Assembly: GCA_016292775.1 (NCBI GenBank)
Contig: JAEDFN010000001.1
Span: 1 to 64,000, forward strand
DNA from: Paludibacteraceae bacterium
Lineage (GTDB): Bacteria; Bacteroidota; Bacteroidia; Bacteroidales; Paludibacteraceae
Length of the DNA stretch: 64,000 bases
Direction: 5' to 3'
Part shown: positions 16,692 to 25,526 of the stretch, piece by piece
Layout of the letters: each line of letters begins with the position of its first letter
Numbering within the stretch: the first letter of the stretch is position 1
Program-made: the position numbers and the translations under genes
Notes under the pieces: model-generated
What the model saw: the letters and a program-made list of their open reading frames with translations, nothing else
Database searches by the model: none
Told to the model about the DNA's origin: nothing

Positions 16692-18176
16692 TTATTTATT
16701 TAATTTTATTTCAGACACTATTTTATCCATACCAACTATCTCTGCACATGTCAAAGAAGATGTCATAGATACTCCAAGAATTCCATGTAAATTTAAATTT
16801 TGACCTGTCATAAACAAATTTTTCACAGGTGTTTTGGGTGTAAGAAATGTAGTCATCACATTATTACAATTCTTCATTATACCATAAGCACTACCATTCA
16901 CAGTACCTGTATAATAAGAATATGTCAATGGTGATGAAGTATAATATACATCTATTGCATCCCTTAATTCCGGTATATATTTACAAGTAAAGTTAATAAC
17001 CTCTTCAGCTTTATTTGTTTTATAGTCATAATAACTTTGGGGTCTTGCCCCAAGTTTGGAACTACTCCACTGCTCCCATTCCGAATAATCTACCGGCGTC
17101 AACAAATCAATAGTAGTAGCATAAACTTCTTTTCCCTCACTATAATCGTCCGGCACTGGATAACTAACCATTACTTGCTTTACACTATTATGAGAATTAT
17201 CAAAATGCCACATATCTACATCATCGGAATGTAAAAATAAATTCTTATTCTGATATTTCAATGAATTAGACTTAAGTTTTATGTTAATAGTAAAAATGCC
17301 GAAACTATTTTTCAAATTTTGTATGCGTTTTCTATAAATAGGCCTTACTATTTTACTATCAATCAATTGAATAAGATTTGACGGATGAATATCCGATACT
17401 ACATATTTAGAAGAAAAACATCTACCATCCTCAAGAATTACACCGGTAATATTTCCATCTGATTCAATTAATTTTGAAACAGATGAATTATTAAATATTG
17501 TACAACCGAATTTTTTAATATCATTGATTAATGAATCTATTAATACTTTTCCACCTCCTTTTAATCTCCAAGCACTTTCAATAAAAGAGCCATTAATATG
17601 TGCAAAAGCATACAAAGGGAGAGACTCATCCAGTTGCAATTTCAACGAATTGGACGACAACAGATTTATCAATCTATCATCATGAATATTTTTCTTTAAA
17701 AAACTATATGCAGAGGTTTGAAACAATTCATCTGAAATAGAAAAACCGGGATTTTTATATGTAGAAAAAGTAGTATCGGCAACATATCTATAAACATCCA
17801 TAACAGCTTTTATTCCTGGTGCTTCAGAAGGGAATAATGATTTCAAATATTCGGAGAATTCATTAAATCCATTACAAAACTTGTATGACTGATTTCCGAT
17901 AAATACTTTATCGAATTCATTCTTATCTAATCGTACCCAATCAAGATGCAATAAATTATAGTAGTCAAACAAGATATTTAATGCTTCATTATTATTTAAA
18001 GCACCAACATAATGGAATCCGGACTCAAACTGAATACCTCTTCTGTAAAAAGATTGTAGACAACCGCCATAAACAGCATTTTGCTCAATTACAGCTACCT
18101 TCATTCCTATTTTTGAAAGTAGATATGCACATTGCAATCCTCCCAATCCAGATCCAATGATAATAACATCAAACAT
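16692..18176 (-). CDS. FAD-dependent oxidoreductase, CrtI/retinol-saturase-like
   Basis: 494 residues. The N-terminus holds the dinucleotide-binding motif IIGSGLGGLQCAYLLSKIG followed by EQNAVYGGC, and the C-terminus has LFMTGQNLNLHGILGVSMTS, as in phytoene desaturases and retinol saturases. Such enzymes add or remove double bonds in polyenes. Its place in an acyl-chain operon suggests it acts on the product chain (inference). It overlaps the MMPL gene by 8 bases, implying translational coupling. Confidence 0.8.
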   Translation of the reverse strand: MFDVIIIGSGLGGLQCAYLLSKIGMKVAVIEQNAVYGGCLQSFYRRGIQFESGFHYVGALNNNEALNILFDYYNLLHLDWVRLDKNEFDKVFIGNQSYKFCNGFNEFSEYLKSLFPSEAPGIKAVMDVYRYVADTTFSTYKNPGFSISDELFQTSAYSFLKKNIHDDRLINLLSSNSLKLQLDESLPLYAFAHINGSFIESAWRLKGGGKVLIDSLINDIKKFGCTIFNNSSVSKLIESDGNITGVILEDGRCFSSKYVVSDIHPSNLIQLIDSKIVRPIYRKRIQNLKNSFGIFTINIKLKSNSLKYQNKNLFLHSDDVDMWHFDNSHNSVKQVMVSYPVPDDYSEGKEVYATTIDLLTPVDYSEWEQWSSSKLGARPQSYYDYKTNKAEEVINFTCKYIPELRDAIDVYYTSSPLTYSYYTGTVNGSAYGIMKNCNNVMTTFLTPKTPVKNLFMTGQNLNLHGILGVSMTSSLTCAEIVGMDKIVSEIKLNK

Positions 18177-20652
18177 TTTCTGAAATATTTCTTTTATTTA
18201 TGTAATTCTTAAAATTATTTGTATTAGAATACATTCTAAATAGAAATGGTTGAAAAGAATAAGCTATTATTACAGTAGACAACATTCCGATTAATGTACT
18301 TATTCCAATACTATGAATTGCAGGATGTTGTGCAAACAATAAAGAGCCGAGCACTGTTATTAGCACCAAAGCTGATAAAAATATAGCAGTCTTATGACAG
18401 AGCAATAATTCATCTTTTTTCCCTATTGAATCTGCTAACAATCCATCCATAATATATATACTATAATCCACTCCAATACCAAAAATAAATGTAGATATTA
18501 CAATATTTATTAGATTAAATTGAATACCGAAGATACCCATAATACCTTGTACTATAAACCAACTTAAAAACATAGGAAGAAAAGCAAGAATAGCCAAAAC
18601 TATATTTTTATAAGTAAATAATAGCACGATAAACACAAATAAAGATGATATTCCTAATACAATATTAAAATCATCATGTATAATTTTCACCAACCCATTA
18701 GTATAATAAAACGGATCGATTACAACTGAATGTGGAACGGACGCAACAATATCATTTACAGAATCTTTTTCTGCTTTTGGCATTAACACAGATGTAAATA
18801 CCATAAAATTGTTATTTACTTTCTCTACAATATTACTACTCAATCCTTCCGGTAATATTCCATTATCATACAATGAAGATGTATCATAATCGGCTTCAAC
18901 CAACGCTTCAAATTGACTAAATAATCCCCGTTTGAAACCAACAATAGAAGCTGCTGTTTCTATATCTTTCTTAACATTTGATATTTTATTTTCATTCCAA
19001 TAATTATGCCAAGCACCTATTCTATCCAACTGAATATTAGTAGGCACTAATAATTCCGTCATCTTTGAAAAAGAAGAGATTATACCTTTCTTTTCTAAAA
19101 TATCTAAATCTTTCTGCAACAATTTGCTATAATACAAAGCACTATCTAAAGTAGTGGCAGTAGTAGCATAATACATAGAAGACAAGCCTTTATTTATCTT
19201 CTCTGAATACACAGTTTGAGATTTCAACACATTTTTATCATGATAACCGATATTTTTTAAATCGAAATCGAATGAGACTAATGTAGAAGTATAAAAAGAG
19301 ATACAAGCAATTACACATATTAGTGCAACTACCCATTTTTTATTATCTAAACGATAAGAATTTATCTTATCAAATACAGCAAATGCTTTTTCTGATTTTT
19401 CATTTTTCTCGGGTTTAAATAATAATGGAAGAAATATTAACGCAAACAAAGTAGTACCAATCAATGCAAAAGAGGCAAAAACACCAAAATCCTTTAATAG
19501 AGGTGATTGTGTAAATATCAAACCGATAAAAGCACCTATTGTAGTAATACAACTAACAGAGATAGGTACAGCCTGCTCTTTGATTACGCGAATAGGGTCG
19601 TTCACATATTTAAAATGGGTAATGATATGTAACACATAACTGAGAGCAACACCTAAAACTATGGCACCAATACCTAAAGCCAACATTGACATTGTACCTT
19701 GAATCCAATAAACACAAGCTAATGAGAAGAATAAACCATATATTATCGGAACAAGGAGTAATAATAATGTGTTTTTATTTTTAAAACACATCATAATAAA
19801 TGTGCAGATAATTAGTAATGATATTCCTACTGAATACCACAAATCTTTTTTTATCTGACGAGAATTGAATACACTTTGAACAGGAGCTCCATGAAAGAGT
19901 ATTTCAATATTAGGATATTTATTTTCTATTTCTACCGATACATCCTCTATTAACTTTACTAATTTTGTACCTGCCTTTGAATCGAGAGAATGAATTTTGG
20001 GAGATAAAAAGGCAAGTGCAACTGATGAATCCGGAGAAAAGAAGTGATTATTGATAATAGAGAAACCTGTGCTGTTTTTAGAGAATGTAGAATCCGCAAG
20101 GAAGGCGAACCTAAGCCCGGCGGGGTCTAATTGAACTAAATCCATTATATCTTCTCTACCCTCTTCGAATATCAATTCATAATTATTTTGCATTTGCTTA
20201 ATGAGCATTTCTGGTCGAAGTACGGAATCAAATTTTTCATACATATTCGTATCAACCCAATTCGGTAAATGTGATAACAGATAATCTAACCCATTAAACA
20301 TTAAATCATCATCTATTTGATATAGAATATTATCAACTAAATGAGATGTAGTATCTTTTATAATCAACGAATCGATAAATTCATTGCAAATATCTGATAA
20401 TTCTTCAGGATTAAGCTTTTTATCTTCAGACACAAATTGAAGGAAAATTTTATCCTTAACTTTTAAATCTTTAAAAGCTAAATCTCCGTAAAAATTATCA
20501 TTTGTATTTGGAAGAAGATCTGCTATATTCTCATTAAATACAACCTTCATTCCAAAGAATACAAATATTGCAAACGATAAAATAATAAATAGATAAGCAA
20601 ACCATCTATTATTATTTAAAAATTTATATATATTAGTAAAAATATTTTTCAT
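18169..20652 (-). CDS. MMPL/RND-superfamily exporter
   Basis: 827 residues in two repeats, each with one N-terminal membrane helix, a large periplasmic domain and a bundle of about five helices (near 270-425 and 680-815). Family segments include LGIGAIVLGVALSYVLHIITHF and FIFGIGVDYSIYIMDGLL, where the acidic residue fits the proton-relay region. MMPL proteins move lipids or polyene products out of the inner membrane. It sits 2 bases after the FabZ-like gene. Confidence 0.88.
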   Translation of the reverse strand: MKNIFTNIYKFLNNNRWFAYLFIILSFAIFVFFGMKVVFNENIADLLPNTNDNFYGDLAFKDLKVKDKIFLQFVSEDKKLNPEELSDICNEFIDSLIIKDTTSHLVDNILYQIDDDLMFNGLDYLLSHLPNWVDTNMYEKFDSVLRPEMLIKQMQNNYELIFEEGREDIMDLVQLDPAGLRFAFLADSTFSKNSTGFSIINNHFFSPDSSVALAFLSPKIHSLDSKAGTKLVKLIEDVSVEIENKYPNIEILFHGAPVQSVFNSRQIKKDLWYSVGISLLIICTFIMMCFKNKNTLLLLLVPIIYGLFFSLACVYWIQGTMSMLALGIGAIVLGVALSYVLHIITHFKYVNDPIRVIKEQAVPISVSCITTIGAFIGLIFTQSPLLKDFGVFASFALIGTTLFALIFLPLLFKPEKNEKSEKAFAVFDKINSYRLDNKKWVVALICVIACISFYTSTLVSFDFDLKNIGYHDKNVLKSQTVYSEKINKGLSSMYYATTATTLDSALYYSKLLQKDLDILEKKGIISSFSKMTELLVPTNIQLDRIGAWHNYWNENKISNVKKDIETAASIVGFKRGLFSQFEALVEADYDTSSLYDNGILPEGLSSNIVEKVNNNFMVFTSVLMPKAEKDSVNDIVASVPHSVVIDPFYYTNGLVKIIHDDFNIVLGISSLFVFIVLLFTYKNIVLAILAFLPMFLSWFIVQGIMGIFGIQFNLINIVISTFIFGIGVDYSIYIMDGLLADSIGKKDELLLCHKTAIFLSALVLITVLGSLLFAQHPAIHSIGISTLIGMLSTVIIAYSFQPFLFRMYSNTNNFKNYINKRNISENV

Positions 20653-20654
20653 TA

Positions 20655-21020
20655 TTATAAATCAACTAATGACATCTTAATTGTCATACAATCAGAACTA
20701 TCTGAATTCATATTAGCACATACATCAATTTTATCAGAGACACTGATTTTACAAGAAATCGTATATAAAGTATTATCCAAAGGATTAACAAGAGAAATAA
20801 ATTTTACTTGTTTAATATTATCTATTCTTAATTTTTTGGATAAAACTCTTTCTACACACTCTCTCACCATCTGAATATTACATACCCCCGGAGCGATAGG
20901 ACTGCCGGGGAAATGGCCTTTATATACATCACAATCCTTATTTAATTCTACCTTAAATAAATAAGAATCATCTTCTGATTGGTGTAAATCCAACAGTTTA
21001 TAGAATTTATTTTCTAACAT
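20655..21020 (-). CDS. FabZ-like 3-hydroxyacyl-ACP dehydratase
   Basis: 121 residues, slightly short of FabZ (about 140-150). The hotdog active-site loop is complete: GHFPGSPIAPGV with His36, and an acidic residue (Glu54) in MVRECVE. It would remove water from 3-hydroxyacyl-ACP to form the enoyl chain. It lies 3 bases after the thioesterase gene. Confidence 0.8.
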   Translation of the reverse strand: MLENKFYKLLDLHQSEDDSYLFKVELNKDCDVYKGHFPGSPIAPGVCNIQMVRECVERVLSKKLRIDNIKQVKFISLVNPLDNTLYTISCKISVSDKIDVCANMNSDSSDCMTIKMSLVDL

Positions 21021-21023
21021 ATC

Positions 21024-21440
21024 TTAAGCATTACAATGATTTCTATTTTTCCATTCTTCAAACCATTCCGGCATAGGTTCCAGATTACCATTTAAATCGG
21101 TAAATAATTGAATAGAAGAGGCAGTAAGTACCAAAGTATTATTTTTTGCATTATATACTTCGTATTTGAAACAAATTTTACCACCCTTAGTTGGAATAAA
21201 AGTTATATTCACAATCAATTCATCATCAACAGAAACCATCTGTTTATATTTTAAATTGAGTTCAAACATTGGTGCGTATGAATTATTCTCAAGAATAGTT
21301 TTATACTCTAATCCATATTTTCTACCAAAAGCTTCTCGAGCATCTTCCAAATAAGTAACGTAATTACCATGCCAAACCATTCGAATAGAATCTACTTCAG
21401 AAAAACGCACTCTTATTTTTATCGACTCGGATAATTCCAT
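21024..21440 (-). CDS. Acyl-CoA/ACP thioesterase (4HBT, YbgC-like)
   Basis: 138 residues of the hotdog 4-hydroxybenzoyl-CoA thioesterase family. The opening IRVRFSEVDSIRMVWHGNYVTYLEDAREAF matches the YbgC/FadM pattern, in which the Asp (here in SEVDSIRMVWHGNY) is catalytic. It could release the finished chain from the ACP or edit stalled chains. The gene lies one base after the dehydratase-like gene. Confidence 0.85.
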   Translation of the reverse strand: MELSESIKIRVRFSEVDSIRMVWHGNYVTYLEDAREAFGRKYGLEYKTILENNSYAPMFELNLKYKQMVSVDDELIVNITFIPTKGGKICFKYEVYNAKNNTLVLTASSIQLFTDLNGNLEPMPEWFEEWKNRNHCNA

Positions 21441-21441
21441 A

Positions 21442-21870
21442 TTACATTTTAATAAATATCTTCATCTGGCACTCAACAATCAATTTGCCATCAATAAAAG
21501 ATTGCGCTTTAATTAAAGAAATATTTTCAAATTTAGACACCACCTCAAGATTGGTAGTAATTTCATCATTTATAGATGGTAATCCCCAAAAACTGCATTT
21601 TTTAATTTCTCCAATATATCCTAAATGAGGTTCTTCATTATTAATAAACGACTCATAACCGGCATAAGCAGCTGCTGATTGAGCGATATGTTCCACGAGT
21701 CCCGGCTCATACATTACTCCATCAAACACAAAATAATTATCATCTGTCACCAATAAAGTAGATGTTGCCGTTAATTCAGAGGTAATATCAATAGAAGAGA
21801 TTTGAACAATTGGAGGGCGTTGAGGAATCAACTTGAATACCTCAACGCCACCAAAATAAGTATTATTCAT
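21442..21870 (-). CDS. ApeP-like hotdog dehydratase, key His position changed
   Basis: 142 residues. LIPQRPPIVQ near the start and MYEPGLVEHIAQSAAAYAG (Glu60) match the hotdog dehydratases of aryl polyene clusters (ApeP/FabZ relatives). Members usually have His in PHRxPM; here the residue is Gln17, and there is no GHFPG loop. It may be a non-catalytic partner of the FabZ-like protein, or bind differently (inference). It begins 4 bases after the ACP gene. Confidence 0.7.
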   Translation of the reverse strand: MNNTYFGGVEVFKLIPQRPPIVQISSIDITSELTATSTLLVTDDNYFVFDGVMYEPGLVEHIAQSAAAYAGYESFINNEEPHLGYIGEIKKCSFWGLPSINDEITTNLEVVSKFENISLIKAQSFIDGKLIVECQMKIFIKM

Positions 21871-21874
21871 AGAA

Positions 21875-22120
21875 TTAAGCCTGAAGACGTTGTTCTACAA
21901 AATCATATAACTCTCCAAAAGTTTTAATTTGAGCCAATTCACTGCCTTTCAATTTCACCTTAAATTCTGTTTCAATAAGAGCTACCATATCTACCAAGCT
22001 TAAACTATCCAACTCTAATGTAGCTTTGATATCAGCATCAGGTGTTAATTCAGACACCTCTTTTTCAAATTCTTCTGCCAACACTTCATTAATACGGTTG
22101 ACCAATTCTTGTTTTGCCAT
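21875..22120 (-). CDS. Acyl carrier protein
   Basis: 81 residues. The four-helix ACP pattern has the phosphopantetheine attachment motif LELDSLSLVD with Ser39. It is a dedicated carrier for the operon; no holo-ACP synthase is present in the window. It starts 18 bases after the ketosynthase gene. Confidence 0.93.
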   Translation of the reverse strand: MAKQELVNRINEVLAEEFEKEVSELTPDADIKATLELDSLSLVDMVALIETEFKVKLKGSELAQIKTFGELYDFVEQRLQA

Positions 22121-22138
22121 AAATTAAAAATTAAATGA

Positions 22139-23362
22139 TTATTTTATATTTTTTACAATTAATGTTGAGTTTGTACCACCAAATCCAAAAGAATTCGACA
22201 AGAAAACGTCAAATTTCTTTTCAACTCTTTTCGAAGGAATATTCAATTTAGCTGAATCTTCATCCGGATTTTCAAAGTTAATATTAGGAGCAATGAAGTC
22301 ATTCTTCATCATGAGCATAGAGTATATCACTTCAGAAGCACCTGCCATCCACATTTCATGTCCGGTTTGTGATTTAGTAGAAGTAATTTCAGGTTTATAA
22401 TCTCCAAATACATTATATAAGGCTTTAGCTTCATTTTTGTCTCCCACAGGAGTAGATGTAGCGTGTGCATTTACATAACCAATTTCTCTGATGTCAATAC
22501 CGGCTAAGTCTATAGCCATTTTTAAAGAACGACTCGGACCATCTACATTAGGAACAGAAATATGATCTCCATTAGATGAGAATCCATAGCTTAATACTTC
22601 TGCAAGTATCGGAGCCCCACGTTTTACTGCACTTTCATAACTTTCTATAATAACGGTTGCTGCACCACCACCAGGCACCAAACCATCTCTATCTCTATCA
22701 AAAGGGCGAGAAGCCTTAGTAGGGTCACTTTCTCTAACAGAAAATGCAGAAATACCATCAAAAGAGCCGATAGAAAATGGATTTACCTCTTGAGCGCCAC
22801 CACAAACTATCATATCTTGCAAGCCATTCTTAATCAATAATGCTCCCAAACCTATTGCGTGTGAACCGGAAGCACAGGCACCTGATACAGTAAGATTTAT
22901 TCCTTTTAACTTAAAAATACAAGCTAAATTCATTGTCACTGTAGAATTCATAGATTGGAAAATAGCACCTGAACCAACCAAAGTAGTATCTTTTTTCTCT
23001 CGCATTGTATCCACACTCTTCACTACAGCATCCGCTGATGAATCATTGCCATATAACAAACCAACCTCATGTGAATCTAAATAATCTTGAGTTATTCCGG
23101 CATGCTTTAAAGCGTCTACTGTTGCACAATATGCATATTTTGCTTGTTCCGGCATATACACTCTTTGATTTCTGGATAATTCTTTCTTTAAATCAGGTAC
23201 TTCAAGATATGCTGTAAGTCCACTTCTAAAACCCATTTCTTTACGAGCTTGATCTAAAATAATTCCTGATTTTCCTGTATACAATGAATCTCTTACTTCA
23301 TCAAGCGTTTTTCCTAAACAAGAATAGATTCCCATTCCTGTAATAACTACTCTCTTTTCCAT
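22139..23362 (-). CDS. Beta-ketoacyl-ACP synthase (FabF-like)
   Basis: 407 residues, the size of FabF. The catalytic triad is complete: Cys163 in SGACASGSHA, His300 in NAHATSTPVGD and His335 in KSQTGHEMWMAGA. It would extend the ACP-bound chain with malonyl-ACP. No chain-length factor or second ketosynthase accompanies it, unlike aryl polyene and type II polyketide clusters. The gene lies 7 bases after the acyltransferase gene. Confidence 0.93.
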   Translation of the reverse strand: MEKRVVITGMGIYSCLGKTLDEVRDSLYTGKSGIILDQARKEMGFRSGLTAYLEVPDLKKELSRNQRVYMPEQAKYAYCATVDALKHAGITQDYLDSHEVGLLYGNDSSADAVVKSVDTMREKKDTTLVGSGAIFQSMNSTVTMNLACIFKLKGINLTVSGACASGSHAIGLGALLIKNGLQDMIVCGGAQEVNPFSIGSFDGISAFSVRESDPTKASRPFDRDRDGLVPGGGAATVIIESYESAVKRGAPILAEVLSYGFSSNGDHISVPNVDGPSRSLKMAIDLAGIDIREIGYVNAHATSTPVGDKNEAKALYNVFGDYKPEITSTKSQTGHEMWMAGASEVIYSMLMMKNDFIAPNINFENPDEDSAKLNIPSKRVEKKFDVFLSNSFGFGGTNSTLIVKNIK

Positions 23363-23369
23363 AGATTAT

Positions 23370-24722
23370 TTATTCAAATATTAATTTATTTAATTTTTCA
23401 AATAATGATTTTCTTTCATTCATCCAATATTTATACTGCATTGAATATTTTATCTTATGAGTAAACTTGCATAATCCGATAAACTTAATAAAACTCTTTC
23501 GATAATACCAAGCAAATCTACCTAATATTGATAGCAATAAGAAATGTATTAATGCCAAACCTATATCAAAAAACATTAAGTCTATAATAAATACTAGCAC
23601 ATACATTATCGGTATTGAAATTAAAGCACTGATTACAAACCTCACCCCACCGACAAACATTTTGAAGGGACCTCCCATCTTTTCAAATTTATTCGTCAAT
23701 TTTTTTGGAGCATAAAAAATAATAATATGAGGCCACAATGCTAAAATATATAAAGGCAATAATAATAACAAAATCAACGCATATTTAATCAATTGCATTA
23801 TACGATAATTCGTATCAAAAACCCAATCTCTTAGTTTTTCTTGATAAGTAAAATCTTTTAATTTCAAAAACCGGGAATATATTTCAACCAACTCTACAGG
23901 ATGCTTCTCTTTTAGAGTATTTAATTTATCGCATAACTCTTTATCGGTAATCAATTTATTAGGCAAATTATCGGGATCAACCCCTCTTACCTTTGCAAAA
24001 TGAACTCCATAACTATTCCTAATATAATCGATTGCTTCGTAATTATCCAAATCTGTAATATTGAGCATCATGTCATTAATACTCTCTTTTACTTTGGCAT
24101 TTACCTCTCGCCAAACCGTACGAGGTTTTATCTTATATAACTCATAATATTCTCCCAAATCAATAGGCTCACCAAACTTTACCAATACGTCACTTTGCAT
24201 TGAAAAATAATTACTATAGTGAATGGCTGTAGGAAGTACAAAGATTTGTTTTGAGAAATTATCTTGTTCAGCCGCTTCGAATGCCATTCTTAAATAACCT
24301 TGAGAAAATTCTCCTAACCAATGCTTATCTTGATTTGTAGCCTCCGGAAATATTGCAACTATACCTCCGGAAAGTAGGCGTTTGCCAGCTTCATCAAATA
24401 CTACTTTATTATGAACTAAAGAGGCTTCTCCATCAACCCTCATCCTATATGCAGGCAAGATATCTAACGAATATAAAAATTTAGCCAAGAATTTCTTTTT
24501 AAAAACGTCTGCTCTAGCAAAAATACTCACCCTTTTATTACCAAAAGAAAATTGTAATGCAAGAGGATCATTAAGGGCATTTTGATGATTAGCAGCCACC
24601 AAAGTAGGAACTCCTGCTTTTGGAACATTATGATTATTTAAAATATATACATGTCGATAATAAATAACATTATGTATTGTTTTTAAATAATTTCTAAACA
24701 TTAAATAAAATACGTTCTTCAT
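23370..24722 (-). CDS. PlsC-like acyltransferase with C-terminal membrane helices
   Basis: 450 residues. The N-terminal lysophospholipid acyltransferase domain shows the HX4D motif in AANHQNALNDPL, an arginine block in YRMRVDGE and FPEATNQ. Two or three membrane helices follow (about 315-335 and 370-420). It could attach the finished chain to a lipid or other acceptor (inference). A paralogue of similar layout is at 48968. It starts 3 bases after the TetR gene and is the first structural gene of the operon. Confidence 0.85.
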   Translation of the reverse strand: MKNVFYLMFRNYLKTIHNVIYYRHVYILNNHNVPKAGVPTLVAANHQNALNDPLALQFSFGNKRVSIFARADVFKKKFLAKFLYSLDILPAYRMRVDGEASLVHNKVVFDEAGKRLLSGGIVAIFPEATNQDKHWLGEFSQGYLRMAFEAAEQDNFSKQIFVLPTAIHYSNYFSMQSDVLVKFGEPIDLGEYYELYKIKPRTVWREVNAKVKESINDMMLNITDLDNYEAIDYIRNSYGVHFAKVRGVDPDNLPNKLITDKELCDKLNTLKEKHPVELVEIYSRFLKLKDFTYQEKLRDWVFDTNYRIMQLIKYALILLLLLPLYILALWPHIIIFYAPKKLTNKFEKMGGPFKMFVGGVRFVISALISIPIMYVLVFIIDLMFFDIGLALIHFLLLSILGRFAWYYRKSFIKFIGLCKFTHKIKYSMQYKYWMNERKSLFEKLNKLIFE

Positions 24723-24725
24723 AGA

Positions 24726-25316
24726 TTATCTCTTTATTAATTCATATAGATAAAAATAAGACTGAATAAAAGAACCATCTTTAACTTTTATCAGATTATT
24801 GAAATTAGATTCATAAGACACTTTGACATTTGCAAACATTTCTGACAAGACATCAACGTTTACGTCTTCTTTAATTTCCTTATTTTTAATACTATTATTT
24901 ATTGCCATCTTCCATAACTCTATTGTTTTATTACGAAAGACCTCTAATTTTTTTCTATAATCTTCATACTTTAATAAAGCAATAAATTTTATAGATGTCA
25001 AATTAAAAAATGTAAGATTAGGATTATTAGATTGTAATAAAATATCTCTTTGCGCTATTATCAAACGAATTCTACTCTCTATCATATCAGCAACAGTAGC
25101 ATCCGGCTCTATTTTCAAGCTAGACTCCATATACTTCATAATATAATGGTCTACCACTGTTTTGAATAAATCTTCCTTACTCTTGAAATAATAATATAAA
25201 GTAGCTCGCCCTATACCTAATTCTTCTTGAACTACTGATATAGAAACTTCCGAATATCCTTTCTTTAAAAACAATTTAAATGCCTCTTCTAATATTTTCT
25301 CTTTTGTAAACTTCAT
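24726..25316 (-). CDS. TetR/AcrR-family regulator of the FAS/PKS-like operon
   Basis: 196 residues. The N-terminal helix-turn-helix is clear: EEAFKLFLKKGYSEVSISVVQEELGIGRATLYYYFKSKEDLF. The C-terminal half is the helical ligand domain. The frame reaches back to a TTG at 25358, but that codon is part of the -7 element, so the ATG at 25314-25316 is the start. It is the first gene of the operon, and two identical palindromic repeats surround its promoter, so autorepression of the whole operon is likely. The ligand is unknown; an acyl product is an inference. Confidence 0.92.
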   Translation of the reverse strand: MKFTKEKILEEAFKLFLKKGYSEVSISVVQEELGIGRATLYYYFKSKEDLFKTVVDHYIMKYMESSLKIEPDATVADMIESRIRLIIAQRDILLQSNNPNLTFFNLTSIKFIALLKYEDYRKKLEVFRNKTIELWKMAINNSIKNKEIKEDVNVDVLSEMFANVKVSYESNFNNLIKVKDGSFIQSYFYLYELIKR

Positions 25317-25323
25317 ATTATTA

Positions 25324-25347
25324 TTTTCGAACAATCGTTCTATTTTT
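25324..25347. promoter_or_regulatory. Candidate TetR operator, copy 1 (leader)
   Basis: TTTTCGAACAATCGTTCTATTTTT with the imperfect palindrome GAAC-4-GTTC at its core, typical of TetR operators. It lies between the -7 element and the start codon of the TetR gene. An exact copy is 47 bp away. Confidence 0.75.
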
Positions 25348-25355
25348 TTCGACCG

Positions 25356-25363
25356 CAAAGGTA
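25356..25363 (-). promoter_or_regulatory. -7 element of the FAS/PKS-like operon
   Basis: TACCTTTG on the minus strand, placed exactly between the two operator copies. A bound repressor would cover both the -33 region and the start site. Confidence 0.7.
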
Positions 25364-25370
25364 AAATTAA

Positions 25371-25394
25371 TTTTCGAACAATCGTTCTATTTTT
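25371..25394. promoter_or_regulatory. Candidate TetR operator, copy 2 (-33 region)
   Basis: A 24-bp sequence identical to that at 25324-25347. It covers the place where the -33 contacts would lie. A 24-bp perfect repeat with a dyad core is very unlikely by chance in this spot. Confidence 0.75.
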
Positions 25395-25499
25395 ATGTTA
25401 AAAATAATTAATCCACTCAAAAACAATTATGTATCAGTGAATTATATATAAATTTTAAAAAATTCAATCTTAGATTAATATGCATCAAAAAATTATTCA

Positions 25500-25507
25500 T
25501 ATATTTG
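25500..25507 (+). promoter_or_regulatory. -7 element of the cytochrome c maturation-peroxidase unit
   Basis: TATATTTG followed by CAC, 20 bases before the ResB-like start codon. Confidence 0.5.
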
Positions 25508-25526
25508 CACTAAAATAAAACTTAAT

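Noticed and set aside
15328..25316. Calling the operon an aryl polyene cluster outright
   Set aside because: No ammonia lyase, acyl ligase, chain-length factor or second ketosynthase is present, so only resemblance can be stated.
25317..25358. Longer TetR start at a TTG
   Set aside because: The TTG is the end of the TACCTTTG -7 element and operator copy 1 would be coding; the ATG at 25316 fits the family.
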